Assembly (NCBI GenBank): GCA_003260075.1
Contig: QLIY01000122.1
Coordinates: 124,001-188,000 of the forward strand
Direction of reading: 5' to 3'
DNA from: Phallusia mammillata
Lineage: Eukaryota > Chordata > Ascidiacea > Phlebobranchia > Ascidiidae
Length of the DNA: 64,000 nt
Notes under the pieces: generated by a model
What the model saw: only the letters and a program-made list of their open reading frames with translations
Databases searched by the model: none
What the model was told of the DNA's origin: nothing
Part shown: piece by piece, positions 24,402 to 36,399 of the stretch
Position numbering within the stretch: the first letter of the stretch is position 1
Layout: the number at the start of each line of letters is the position of its first letter
Translations under genes and position numbers: made by a program

Positions 24402-27400
24402 ATGGAAGAAGAAAGCAGTGGAAAATTGTCAGATACGAAATTAGTGGGGCGAATGGCTCTGAATGATAACAAGGCTGGAATGAAGGGCCTGGACAAAGAG
24501 AAAATTAATAGGTTTGTGTTGTTTTTATTCGTTTATCATGTAAGTAATTTTAATCTTCTACTTTTTTTAACTTTGTCAATAATGGTTTTTTTTTACTTCT
24601 GTTAAAACATTTCACATACAATTTCAAGAATTATCATGGAAAACACTGTTGGATCAAGATATTACAAGAACGAGCAAAAGAGAGACAAACAAGTTCAAGA
24701 AAGGATACAGAAAATGAAAGAACGATCTAAATGCTTTTCATCACAACAACGAAAAGAAGCCCTTCAAAAGGTGAGAAGTGAACTTCTATGTTTGGAAAGT
24801 TGTTAATGCAGGGGTGGCCAAACTGCGGCTCCCCAGCTCTTTGAGCCTTCGATTGTGGCTCTTTAATGTTGCACATGCACTTTCACCATCTTGTCAAGTT
24901 GTTTAACCTGATTATAATCATTATAAAACAATGCATTCTGGGTCATTCCATGTCAAACGTCCCAGAAAAATGGCAAAATGTAACCCACCCTCTCAGATTT
25001 TTATCAAATTTCATATGTCCATGCAGCTAGTTGCACTGATTTCAACAACAAAAAAATTTTTGAAATCTATCAATGTTTCACGAAGTTATGACATTTTGAA
25101 AATATGTCAAATATGTGATCACTGCAGCGACGCGCATCAATGCTTTTTGATAATACTGTGTTTAAAATGTCATATTTCTTTCTAATTTGTATATTGTGGT
25201 CATTTTAGTAGGTTAGGTGAACCTTTAGGACATTCTCAATCACCTCATTACAGTTTTTCATGTTTTTGAAATATGGGTCAGTAATTAAGGGGGGTTCAGT
25301 TTGGGGGTATGCGAATGTGCATTCATGCGTAACGACAACTTTAAAAGCTCATATCTTGAAGAGCACACTAGCTAGAAAGTTAAGTAATGGCTCAAATGAA
25401 AGCTCTTGCTGAGTACTTTCCTTGTTCTTAATTTTATGATGCTTCTCTGAAATTTGTTTAAAGGAGGGTCATAATAAAACACAGGTTCATTTTTCGGATA
25501 TTTTTGTGATACTGCGTCTATTATCTATACTTTATGTGCCCTAATTTGTTATTAAAAGTTGTTAAGATGCAAAAGTGTAGTGTAGGTGTCTCACTGGATA
25601 CTGAATGCCACAAAAAGACATATCCAACACAAAAACAAGGTATTTTACCAATTGACTTTCTAACAGATGAAGAGCAAGTGCTTCTGAATATTCGAGTTGC
25701 TGCTGATAAGGGTAATGAATGTTGTTTGAAGAACGTATGTATTTTCCACAGGTACAATTACATTGGTCGGTACCCTTTCTTGCAGAAGAAGTGTTGTGAT
25801 CCTTTTCGAGTCCACAGTAAACCAGTCAAAAATCTTAATATACGTCCTATCACTTGGGAATATTACCAAAAATATAAAAATTACAATTTAAACATTGTAC
25901 CGTGAAAAGGTGTGATTTTCCCTTTTGAGGTAGTCTTTTCTCTTGACCAGTTGCTTGGGTATCATTGTGGGGACTTGTATTTTTCTGCTATCGTACTGTC
26001 ACTGTTCCTAATTTTTTTTCATTTTAGAGATAATGTTGTCAAAAGATTTTATTTTCATTTTGTCTTCGTCTTTAGTGTCAGGTTGGTCTTGCTATAGGTC
26101 TACATCACTGACATTAAAAAAATTGGACATCTTTGCATGAAGGGTATCATGAATTTGACATAATTTTCTTTGCCCATAGAAAATGTTACTGCTTGAAGGC
26201 ACACTATGCAACTTCACAGGTAATCACCTCAACGCTCTGTAAACTTTCATTAAGCTTGCTGAAAGATGCGTTTGCTTTAACAGTAGATGCAATGTTACAT
26301 ATTTCACTGTCAGTCGAACTCGAAGCTTCTTCATTTGATGATACATTTTGAAGGATAGTTTCTTTAAGTCTTGTACTGCATTTGGCACACACCTTTTTTT
26401 TCTGGTACAATATTTAAATTACAATTTTTATATTTTGGTAACATTCCCAAGTGAGTGGACGTATATTACGATTTTTGACTGGTTAACTGTGAACTTGAAA
26501 AGGATCACAACACTACTTCTGCAAGAAAGGGTACCGACCAATGTAATTGTACCTGTGGAAAATACATACGTTCTTCAAACAACATTCATTACCCTTATCA
26601 GCAGCAACTCAAATATTCAGAAGCACTTGCTCTTCATCTGTTAGAAAGTCAATTGGTTAAATACCTAGTTTTTGTGTTGGATATGTCTTTTTGTGGCATT
26701 CAGTATCCAGTGAGACACCTACACTAAACTTTTGCATCTTAACAACTTTTAATAACAAATTAGGGCACATAAAGTATAGATAATAGACGCAGTATCACAA
26801 AAATATCCGAAAAATGAACCTGTGTTTTATTATGACCCTCCTTTAAACAAATTACAGAGAAGCATCATAAAATTAAGAACAAGGAAAGTACTCAGCAAGA
26901 GCTTTCATTTGAGCCATTACTTAACTTTCTAGCTAGTGTGCTCTTCAAGATATGAGCTTTTAAAGTTGTCGTTACGCATGAATGCACATTCGCATACCCC
27001 CAAACTGAACCCCCTTTAATTACTGACCCATATTTCAAAAACATGAAAAACTGTAATGAGGTGATTGAGAATGTCCTAAAGGTTCACCTAACCTACTAAA
27101 ATGACCACAATATACAAATTAGAAAGAAATATGACATTTTAAACACAGTATTATCAAAAAGCATTGATGCGCGTCGCTGCAGTGATCACATATTTGACAT
27201 ATTTTCAAAATGTCATAACTTCGTGAAACATTGATAGATTTAAAAAAATTTTTTTTGTTGAAATCAGTGTAACTAGCTGCATGGACATATGAAATTTGAT
27301 AAAAATCTGAGGGGGTGGGTTATATGGCCTGGGCAGTTGACATGGAATGACCCTTCTATCATGTATTAACAATAGACTGACTGTTTGTAATAACCAATGT

Positions 27401-30400
27401 ACATTCCCAACACCGAAAAGAACATTATTGTACAGCATTTTACATTTGTATTGCGACTTATACTAGCAGTAACTGCAAAGTTTAGCCGAAAAATGTTGTT
27501 AAGAAGTAATTGCAAAAAAAGAAAGATAAATAGGGAAATAGAAAAAACTTTCCCATCATATAAGCGTAATTTCAAACACCTTGCAGCCAAGGTGGAGACT
27601 CAACGTATCACCACACAACAATAATCATTATTTAATAGCGTACACTTCATTGTGAGTAAATAAATTCTTTTTTTTTATGTTGGCTCTTTTGAAACTAAGT
27701 TTTGTAATATTCGGCTTGAGCATAAAGCAGGTCTGGCCACCCCTGAGATAATGTGTTTTCAATTTGTTTTTCTCAGAATCAGTATTTTTTGCCATTTCAC
27801 AGATTTAATTATGTTTTTATATTTTTTACCAGGCTGATGAAATATTAGCCTCAGTGGAGAAAGAGAGGGATTTTTCTAGGACCATTATACACATTGACAT
27901 GGACGCCTTCTATGCTTCTGTTGAAGAGAGGGATCGTCCAGAGTTAAAGGAAAAACCAATGGCTGTTGGAGGAATGGATATGTTGGTATATTCTGCTAAT
28001 AAGTTAAAAAAAACACCAGCATTTTTTGTTTACTATTTTCTTTTGTTTTAGTCTACTTCAAACTACGTGGCTCGGCGCTTTGGAGTTCGAGCTGCAATGC
28101 CTGGATTTATTGCCAAAAAGCTCTGTCCTGAGTTAATAATTGTCCCACTAAACTTTGACAAATATAAGAAGGTAATCTTATGTAGCAAGATTCAAACCAT
28201 CGTTCCATGTGTAAAGCATAGGCCAGGTGTTTTTCAAGAAATTAAATATATCTTGTAGCAATCCACTACAAAGCTTCACAATTACAAATGCACAAATTTG
28301 AAAGATGACTTTGAAAAAATCTGATGTTTTTGAAATACACTCATAATAATGGTTATTTTACAATAAAAAACATGTGTTTATAAAAAGTGCATTTTCGATA
28401 GGTAAGTCAAGAGTGCCAATCCATATTTGCTGACTATGACTGTAATTTCATGGCAATGAGTTTGGATGAAGCTTACCTTGATATTACTGAACACCTGGAA
28501 AAAAGAGTTCTGCTGTCAGAGGTGAAAAATAAATATGTTTTAAATGTTTGATAAAATACCACTTCTTTCTGTAAGAAAAGAGTAATACCATAGCAATAAG
28601 AAGTGTATGTTTTGAAGAAAAAGCGAACATTTTCATTTAATGCTGAGCTGTTGAATGGAAGTAACACTAATGCAAGTGAACATCCCACTAAAACCTTTGG
28701 ATTTTCTGCACAAGATGTTTCTGAAGAGCTTCGGTTTAGAATTCACCAGGTATAAACTGTAAATAGTAATTATCAACACAAGTGTTTGTTCAGTATTTTT
28801 TTGAGTCTTGGATTAAATTTTTAGAAAACTCTGCTAACTGCAAGTGCTGGAATTGCCCCGAACACAATGCTTGCCAAAATTGGAAGCGATTTGAACAAAC
28901 CGAATGGACAGACTTATTTTAGACCAGACAGAGACTCCATTATGGAATTTATACGAGCGCTCTCCATAAGGAAGGTGAGTAAATATAGATGTAAAAAATC
29001 AAGTGATTAATGTTCTTCTGCTGCAAGCCGCTGGGATTTTTTTAGTTCAGAAAAATAATTAAAATAAAACCTTTCAGTGTGTACGTCTAATATTGTTTAT
29101 AGGGTCATGTGCAGTGTTTTTTTAAGGTGTTTTTGGGGACCGAAACGGTCCCCCAAATTTCTCCAGCGGTTTCCCAAAATTTGCCAGTAGCCTAATAAAT
29201 AATTCGTTTAAGCAAATATGGCTATTTTTTGGTATTTAAATGAAACACTTGCGGTCTCTTAAAACTACTTAGCGGTCACCCAAACCAAACCTTAAAAAAA
29301 NCCCAAACCAAACCATAAAAAAACCCTGGTCATGTGTGTAAGAATACCAGATATATGAAAGTTTAGGCATTGGTTTTGCATAAGACTGATTATTGGGCAT
29401 GACATTACTCAAGACATGTAGCAAAACATAAAAACAATATCAGCTTGTAACAGTTTAACCTCTACCCCAACATGTATAGGCAACTACAACAAATGTGTGA
29501 CTATAATAATACATTTTATCCAACAATTTACTGTACAAATGAAACAAACGAAATTAGTCCTGCTTAAAATAAGTTAGTTTCTGTTACCCTTAATTTACAG
29601 TTTGCTATTCCCTTGGTAAATAAAGCTAAACAAACCATATTTTAGGTGAGTGGAATTGGCAAAGTCAGTGAGCAACTTCTCGCAGCACTTGATGTAAAAG
29701 CATGTGGAGACTTATATGAACGCCGGGCAGATCTTTTTCTTTTGTTTTCGAATATTTCTTGCAATTTTTTCTTTCGAACTGCTTTGGGTTGTTCATCATC
29801 CAGGCTAGAGGGGGACAGTGAAAGAAAAAGCATTAGCACAGAAAGGTATGATTGTGTTCAGACATTTTTCTGCGATATCCTGTAAGTTTAAAAAACACTG
29901 TGTATTTTTTGGTGGTAAATATACCTGTAATACATTTTGTATCATATAATTTTCCTAATTTCTTTGCAGAACTTTCAACACAATTTCGGACCCGGTGAAG
30001 CTGTATCTAAAACTAGAGGAACTATGTGAAACATTAGTTGGAGATATAAAGAAAAATAATGTACAGGGAAAAACAGTAGTACTCAAAATCAAAACAGTTG
30101 ACTTTGAGGTAGGATTGGCAATTGTTATTGATTTATCTAACAAAGCTAATGATTTAATGCTTTTGTGAAGAGCCGTACCAGGTCACGAAGCATCAACAGT
30201 GGCATTCAAACGAAAGATGAGATTTTATGCATAGGAAAAGATCTACTAAAGTTGGAGATCGCCAATGCCAAAGGAAAACTGGCTCTAAGACTAATGGGTA
30301 GCTTGAAGTTTGTTTTAATTAAAATCTATGGTTGAAGACAAATGATTCTGACTTTAAGATTTGAGATTGCTATGACAGACTGTGTTAAAACCTAAATCAA

Positions 30401-31417
30401 GGTTGCAAAAGCCACTAAACCACAGACAGTGCACACTGTTTCGACCTATAAGGTCAGTGCAGCTGGTTACAAGAGATCGGCTGTATGAGTTGGTGAGGTA
30501 TGGCTTTTCAGCTTGCAGTTTCCAACAAACTGGAGTGACGTAGAGGGCTACATTGGCTTGTATGGCTGATCTCTCGTCACAATCTGCACTAATGACATAT
30601 TATAGGTTGAAACAGTGTGCACTGTCTGCGGATTTGATTTTTTTTAGTCAAACAAAAATTTGAATCATAATTGGAAAATGATGGCTTTACATAAATAGAC
30701 TTCTGTAGCCACTTGAATAAAATAGGACTCTAAATCAACTAGTAGGAATTCTGACTCTTTCTAAAACATTTAGCTTAGAAACATACATTGACGTTTTATA
30801 CACTTTCACCAGGCATTGGTATCTCCAAGCTTGAGGCTGCCTCCTCAGCACAGCAAGTGTCCATTCGGAGTTTCTTTACTGGCCGCAAGAACAACAATGC
30901 ATCAACTTCATCCATTGATACAGTAGACCTTCTTGCTGAAGTATCAGATGCCTCTAATGATGCAACAGCAATTTTCAAAGGCACCGAAACCAGTTGTGAA
31001 AAAGAAGGAGAAATGAGTTCAGAAAATAAAACTGCAAATTTTGAAAACTGCGATCTGGTTATAAAGTGTGCAACTCAGTCCACTTCAAAAACTGATTCTT
31101 GTAATATTACGGATAAGGAAACAAAACCTGATAGCATTGATGTTGGAGATAGAAGTGCCAAAACCAGATTGTTTGAAGAAGATATGACGTGTCCATTGTG
31201 CCAGGTTACTTTTAGTGCCTCTGAGTTTACGCTAGGGCAGTTTAATCTACACATTGACTCTTGTCTAAGTCGTCGTGAGATAAAAAATATTTTACAGTCC
31301 GAGTCCAATAACAATCAACCACTTTCTCGAAAGCTTTCACCCAAAAAATCTGCTCCCTCCAAGCGAAGGAAAATAGCCTCAAATCAATTCCATAAAATTG
31401 ATAAGTTTTTTTCTTGA
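24402..31417 (+). CDS. POLK: DNA polymerase kappa (Y-family translesion polymerase)
   Basis: Eleven exons (24402-24511, 24629-24770, 27833-27985, 28052-28171, 28402-28521, 28618-28749, 28825-28974, 29646-29845, 29970-30108, 30171-30297, 30813-31417) join in phase to about 665 residues, versus 870 in human. The N-clasp (GLNDNKAG-type start, GLDKEKIN), the palm motif [11 protein letters not shown] with catalytic Asp106, the [13 protein letters not shown] fingers segment, SLDEAYLD with Asp197/Glu198, [18 protein letters not shown] and the SGIGKV helix-hairpin-helix are all present. The little-finger domain ends at LRLMG. Next comes a PIP-like QVSIRSFF (about 479-486), a single UBZ4 finger (Cys591, Cys594, His611, Cys615; human has two) and a basic tail ending KIDKFFS. 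The enzyme extends primers past minor-groove and bulky lesions in the nucleus. Intron 2 carries a 2.9-kb transposon. Confidence 0.95.
24809..27745. mobile_element. Composite element: hAT-like ends enclosing a long foldback
   Basis: The outer ends are CAGGGGTGGCCAAACTG and its imperfect complement GGTCTGGCCACCCCTG, flanked by TGTTAATG and AGATAATG (6 of 8 matching), as for a hAT element. Inside lies a second structure (about 24942-27356) beginning GGGTCATTCCATGTCAA and ending in its complement TTGACATGGAATGACCC, with arms of about 950 bp that are almost exact inverted copies. Each arm encodes the same protein piece, a [10 protein letters not shown] segment followed by [12 protein letters not shown], intact on the left arm (25534-25905) and broken on the right. 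The centre (25904-26401) carries, on the minus strand, [11 protein letters not shown]. The cysteine pattern suggests a transposon-encoded zinc-binding domain; I cannot name the family. It lies in POLK intron 2. Confidence 0.75.
29112..29328. mobile_element. hAT-like MITE with perfect 8-bp target duplication
   Basis: The element starts CAGTGTTTTTTTAAGG and ends with CCATAAAAAAACCCTG, flanked on both sides by GTCATGTG. It is non-coding, in POLK intron 7, and is the same family as 55224-55369. A single N at 29301 interrupts what looks like a repeated 3' end. Confidence 0.85.
30423..30628. mobile_element. MITE with about 30-bp terminal inverted repeats
   Basis: CAGACAGTGCACACTGTTTC at the left end is matched by GAAACAGTGTGCACTGTCTG at the right end, and the match continues with CGACCTATAA against TTATAGGT with small differences. 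A second, internal inverted pair (AGAGATCGGC and GCTGATCTCT) lies inside. It is non-coding, in POLK intron 10. Target duplication not clear. Confidence 0.75.
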
Positions 31418-31426
31418 TAAAGACGT

Positions 31427-33417
31427 ATTGCTATAATTTCTGTGATATAAACAGTGTTTGTATTGTGTGTGTTTTTTATTTTACAGCCCTATTTTTAGTT
31501 GTTATTTTTGCAATTTACCTTATTTTATGCAAAAAATCTTGTTGCATACTTGTTTATGTGATCAAATTTGTCTCCTGCTATTTCTACGTACATTGCCTCA
31601 TATGTTTATTCCTGTTTCAGATTAAAAAATGTTAGGCTGTTTAGTAAGAGCTAATTAAGTTGTGCAATGAACCCTTATCTTCCAGGGGGTCCCCCAAACT
31701 GGGTGAGACACAGCCCTGAATTTCGGCCGCCACATTTTACCCCAAATCAAAACTTCCCTAACTCTCACCCACATGAAGCAATGCAACATCCAACCCAGCA
31801 GCAAATGGTTTTTGGTGGCCCAGGTCCTCCCAACCCTGGTTATGGAAATTTGCCTTTCAATGCAAATGAAAATCGACCTAGATATCCACGCTTTGGTCCA
31901 GGTCAAATAAATACTGGTGTACCTGCCTCTGGCCCTAGATCACAGAGCATGAACCAACAGATAAACTGGAATCTGAACATGAGGCCTGAGCTCAGAATGG
32001 ATCAACCCCCATCAGGAAGATTTCCAATGTTTTTGGGACCTGACCAAAACATAAGAAACTTTGGTCCACCCAGAATCCAAGCGTGGAATTCCAGGCTACC
32101 ATTTCATGACACAGGAAGTTACAACTTACAAAGACCTCATAACAGACCAGTAAGACCTCAGTTACAAAGCAACAGTCAACTTCAAAATTCCAGTGCTGTG
32201 AGCAATGCATCGAAGGATACTGATTTGGTTACCTCTTTTTTGTCAAGTATTGGAAAGTTACCAAAAAGTGCCAAGTCCCAACCTATGAAGGCTATCTCTA
32301 CTTCAACAAAACAATCAATAACAGTAGGTTTTGTGCTGGGTATCTTGCATTTAATTTTTCCATCTTTTGTGTTCTTGTTTGTAACTACTTAATCATTGAT
32401 ATCTTAACTTGGCGTAGTTTACTAACTAAAACTTATACTTAGTTTAAGGCAGTGGTTCCCAAACTTTTTTTGTAGCGACGCCCCTGGACAAGTTTTACTG
32501 GACTTGTGACACACCAGCCAATAAAAGTTAATGAGAAAACTTGTTATTAAAGTTGTGTTTATTGATACAACAACAAAAAGCCAGGGGGGGGGGAATTTAT
32601 TTAGTGTGCTGGACTTTGAGATATTATTAAAAACCGAACACCCCCAAGGGGTGCGAGAACTGTTCCTAGGGGGTGCGGGGATGCTGGGGGGGGGGAGGAT
32701 AAAGAAAGATTGCTCTAATTTCTGTGATATAAACAGTGTTTGTATTGTGTGTGTTTTTTTATTTTACAGCCCTATTTTTAGTTGTTATTTTTGCAATTTA
32801 CCGGGGGGGGGGCCCTCCGAACCCTGGTTATGGAAATTTGCCTTTCAATGCAAATGATAGTCAACCTAGAAATCCACACTTTGGACCGGGTCAAATGAAT
32901 ACTGGTATGCCTGCCTTTGGAGCTAGATCACAGGCCATAAACCAACACATGAACTGGAATCCGAACATGAGATCTGAGTTTAGACTGGATCAACCCCCAT
33001 CAGGAAGATTTCCAATGTTTTTGGGACCTGACCAAAACATAAGAAACTTTGGTCCACCCAGAATCCAAGCGTGGAATTCCAGGCTACCATTTCATGACAC
33101 AGGAAGTTACAACTTACAAAGACCTCATAACAGACCAGTAAGACCTCAGTTACAAAGCAACAGTCAACTTCAAAATTCCAGTGCTGTGAGCAATGCATCG
33201 AAGAATAATGATTTGGTTACCTCTTTTCTGTCAAGTATTGGAAAGTTACCAAAAAGTGTCAAGTCCCAACCCAAGAAGACTATCCCTAATTCAGCAAAAC
33301 AATCAATAACAGTAGGTTTTGTACTGGGTATCATGTGTTTGATTTTTCTATCTTTTATGTTCTTGTTTGTAACTACTTAATCATTGATATCTTAACTTGG
33401 CATAGTTTACAAACTAA
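31427..33417 (+). repeat. PDCD7 first-exon region present twice (probable alleles)
   Basis: Sequence at 31427-31522 recurs at 32711-32802, and 31826-32420 recurs at 32813-33417. The copies differ by roughly a tenth of bases in most of the region but are identical over about 217 bp (32000-32216 versus 32989-33205). Three ten-G runs (32584-32593, 32686-32695, 32803-32812) punctuate the interval, and part of a MITE starting CAGTGGTTCCCAAAC (about 32454) is present only in the first copy. Confidence 0.7.
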
Positions 33418-36399
33418 AACTTGTCTATAGTTATAGGGATTATTTATATGTCATATAGATAAGTGAAGCACAACAAATGCTATCAAGGGCTAATGTGCTG
33501 ATAAAAATGTTGGAGGAAACATCTGAATCATCCTGTGACAGTACTCAAAAGATAAAGGTAAAATTTATTGTAACACTGTTTGGTTGCGGAATAATAATTT
33601 ATTTGGTTTTATTTAGTTTTCTGGATTTTGAGATATTATTAAAAACTGAACTATTAGCGAGTATGCCTTCACTGATAACGCAGTGACAATTGTTGAAACC
33701 GGTCCAATGGAATCTAATCATTATTCTCAAGCTCCCCAAGATTTTGTTTATCAAGCTTTTTATCATACTTTAAGGCCTGTCTAAAGTTGATATATGTTTA
33801 TTTCGCTTGGTAAGGAAAACAGCAACAGTAAAAAGCACTAAAACAGTCACCAAGCTTGAAAATAGCTGCACAACATTATGCATTGCAAAAAGTGGAGCAC
33901 GCAATTGGTGAATAATGGCTAAATGTGTTGCAGCTGCACTGTTATTGTAAAGCATTATGTGATGTGAGCTCTTCATGTTTATATTTTAGACATGTTGCCC
34001 TCAGTATTTGTTTGCAGGATGAGTTGATCAAAATCTTATCTGTCATGAAAGATGGGGGGGGGGCGAGTATGCCTTCACTGATAACGCAGCAACAATTGTT
34101 GAAACAGGTCCAATGGAATCTAATCATTATTCCCAAGCTCCCCATGATTTTTTTATCAAGCTACTTTAAGGCCTGTCTAAAGTTGATATATGTTTATTTC
34201 GCTTGGTAAGGGAAAACATAGCAACAGTAAAAAGCACTAAAATAGTCACCAAGCTTGGAAATAGCTGTGCAACATTATGCATTGCAAAAAGTGGAGCACG
34301 CTATTGGTGGATAATGGCTAAATGTGTTGCAGCTGCACTGTTATTGTAAAGCATTATGGGGGGGGGGGAGTATTCTCTGGTTCAGTGTTTTGTTCCAGCA
34401 ATAGCATCAATGTAACTGATAACAAATAAATTTGTTTGCAGGATGAGTTGATCAAAATCTTATCTGTCATGAAAGATCCCAAGGTGGTAAAGAGTCTTGA
34501 GACAAGAATTAAACAGCGCAGAAAATCGCGCATGAGGAAAAAACTGAAACGGAGAAACGCTTTTGAACAAATGCAAGAAGAAAAACGAAGGATTGAAGAA
34601 AAAAACAAAAAAATTGAAGAGTGGCAAAAACAAGAAAATGCTAAACTTGACCAACAGATTAGGGTAAATAAGTCAATCTGTACACATTTTTTCCAAATGC
34701 AGGCGAAAGGGGGGGGGGACTTGAGACAAGAATTAAACAGCGCAGAAAATCACGCATGAGGAAAAAACTGAAACGGAGAAAAGCTTTTGAACAAATGCAA
34801 GAAGAAAAACAAAGGATTGAAGAAAAAAACAAAAAAATCGAAGAGTGGCAAAAACAAGAAAATGTCAAACTTGACCAGCAGCTAAGGGTAAATAAGTCAA
34901 TCTGTACACATTTTTTCCAAATGCAGGCGAAAAACTTCGGTTGTTTGTAAAGGAAGCTGAAATGCAGAAGCAAATAGATGAAGCGTTGGTTGAAGTTAGA
35001 AAGGAACAAGCAGCAACCTCAAAAGCCATTGAAAGAATTAGTTTTCTCGCAAAGCTTCGGAAAATTCGCTTCAATGCAAGAAAAATAAGAGGTAAGTTTT
35101 AAAATTGTAGTATAGGACATTTTGGTTGTGTGTTTCAACATTCAGACCAGGAAATGGCCTTTCAAACTTATGGCTTAAACTGTGCTGTTGTCAATAAAAT
35201 CTAGACCACTGTTGTAAAACGTCACAGCAGCCCCATGTTTAGACAAAATAACCTACTTAATTTAAACCTTTTTACTTAACCAACTAGATAAGATTGCTAA
35301 TTCCTGTTGTTTTAATTGTTTGCTTTTTGTAAATAGTTTCAAAATACCTCTGTCAAGAGCAGCCCTTTTTCCTTTGGTCAAGGTTCTGTATAAAAATGCT
35401 TTTTGTTTATTTACTTGTTTCTTGATCAGGGGAGGAATTGCCGGACGATTCTGTCAACAACAATTTTGAGCAAACTGTAAAAAAAATCAAAGGAGACTTA
35501 CAAATGCATAAAGCGTCCTGTGAAGAAAAGGCAGCCTCATTGCGACTATTTATGGAAGCTGAACAAAAAGAAGCTAAATTAGCAATTGAGAATAAACGAA
35601 GAAAAAAGGAGGCAGAAAGGCAAGCAAATTGGAAAAAGGAAAGAGAAACTATTTTGTTTGGAAAATCTGGTACTTTACTTTCATATATGTGTTGAAATGT
35701 AACCTAATAATCAGTAAATCTATTACTTTAATCCTTAGTTGAAGTGGATGCCTTTGACCCCATGTGGCCAATTCAAGAGCTACACAAACAAGCAAATTTG
35801 ACATTCAACAACCTTGTGCAATACAGGTAAAAAGATTTGTATAATTTTTATAGCATTTCTACCCACACTTGTGCACAAAGTGTTGTGATGTCACACATGA
35901 ATAACATAGTGGACATTGTGCTTTTATCCCTCAAAAAAAGGCAGTGATGCTAGGCACCGATTACTAAATTGGCTTTTGCTGTAATGACAGGACTTATCCT
36001 TAGGATTGTTTGAATTGTGACAGCATTCAATCCCAAATCAACGTTTGTGTACTCTTTTTACACTGACAACTTGTCCAAAAAATTGCCTGATTTGTTGTGG
36101 GGAATGGTAAAATTTTTGTGTGTGAATCCAAACGAGACATTTTAATTCACATATTTTTTGCATGAATTGTGTTTTTATGTTCAATGAGGGTAAGAAAATT
36201 GTGCCTTACTTTCTTTATTTGTAGATGTGTACTTTTTCATTTATAAACTGTGTGTCTAATTTTATGCAGGCACATGTGGGACCAGTTTTTGGATCAGTCT
36301 GGCACATCACTTCCAATAGATTGGGTAGAACCAGTTCAACCTTCATCATTCGAATGGAAAAATATGCTTGAATCTTCTACTGTGCCTTCTGAAGATTGA
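31667..36399 (+). CDS. PDCD7: PDCD7 homologue (U11/U12 snRNP 59-kDa protein)
   Basis: Exons: 31667-32323 (a second partial copy lies at 32813-33311), 33459-33557, 34442-34663 (partial second copy 34721-34887), 34927-35091, 35430-35669, 35739-35826, 36270-36399. The N terminus is a Pro/Asn/Gln-rich, disordered region as in vertebrate PDCD7; next comes a long basic coiled coil, with EVRKEQAATSK and LAKLRKIR matching the vertebrate EVRKKQADTK and LEKLRKLR; the C terminus has HMWDQFL followed by PIDWVEP, matching HDWDQYL...QGWVLP. The protein is part of the minor-spliceosome U11/U12 di-snRNP in the nucleus. Exons 2 to 7 are phase-consistent except at the exon 3/4 border, where the frame is off by one; a missing A in the run at 34930-34934 would explain it. 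The duplicated exons sit at ten-G seams and are probably assembly artefacts. Confidence 0.85.
33655..34887 (+). repeat. PDCD7 intron 2/exon 3 region duplicated across three seams
   Basis: The block starting CGAGTATGCCTTCACTG occurs at 33658 and 34064, each ending near AAAGCATTATG. The exon start GATGAGTTGATCAAAATC occurs at 34019 and 34442. The coil-coding ACTTGAGACAAGAATTAAAC occurs at about 34497 and 34719. Each repetition is broken by a G run (34054-34063, 34358-34368, 34709-34718). This is best read as overlapping allelic contigs laid end to end. Confidence 0.7.

Noticed and set aside
32531-32857. A separate gene with a glycine-rich reading between the PDCD7 copies
   Set aside because: It spans three ten-G seams and fragments of a MITE; the reading is an artefact of the joins.
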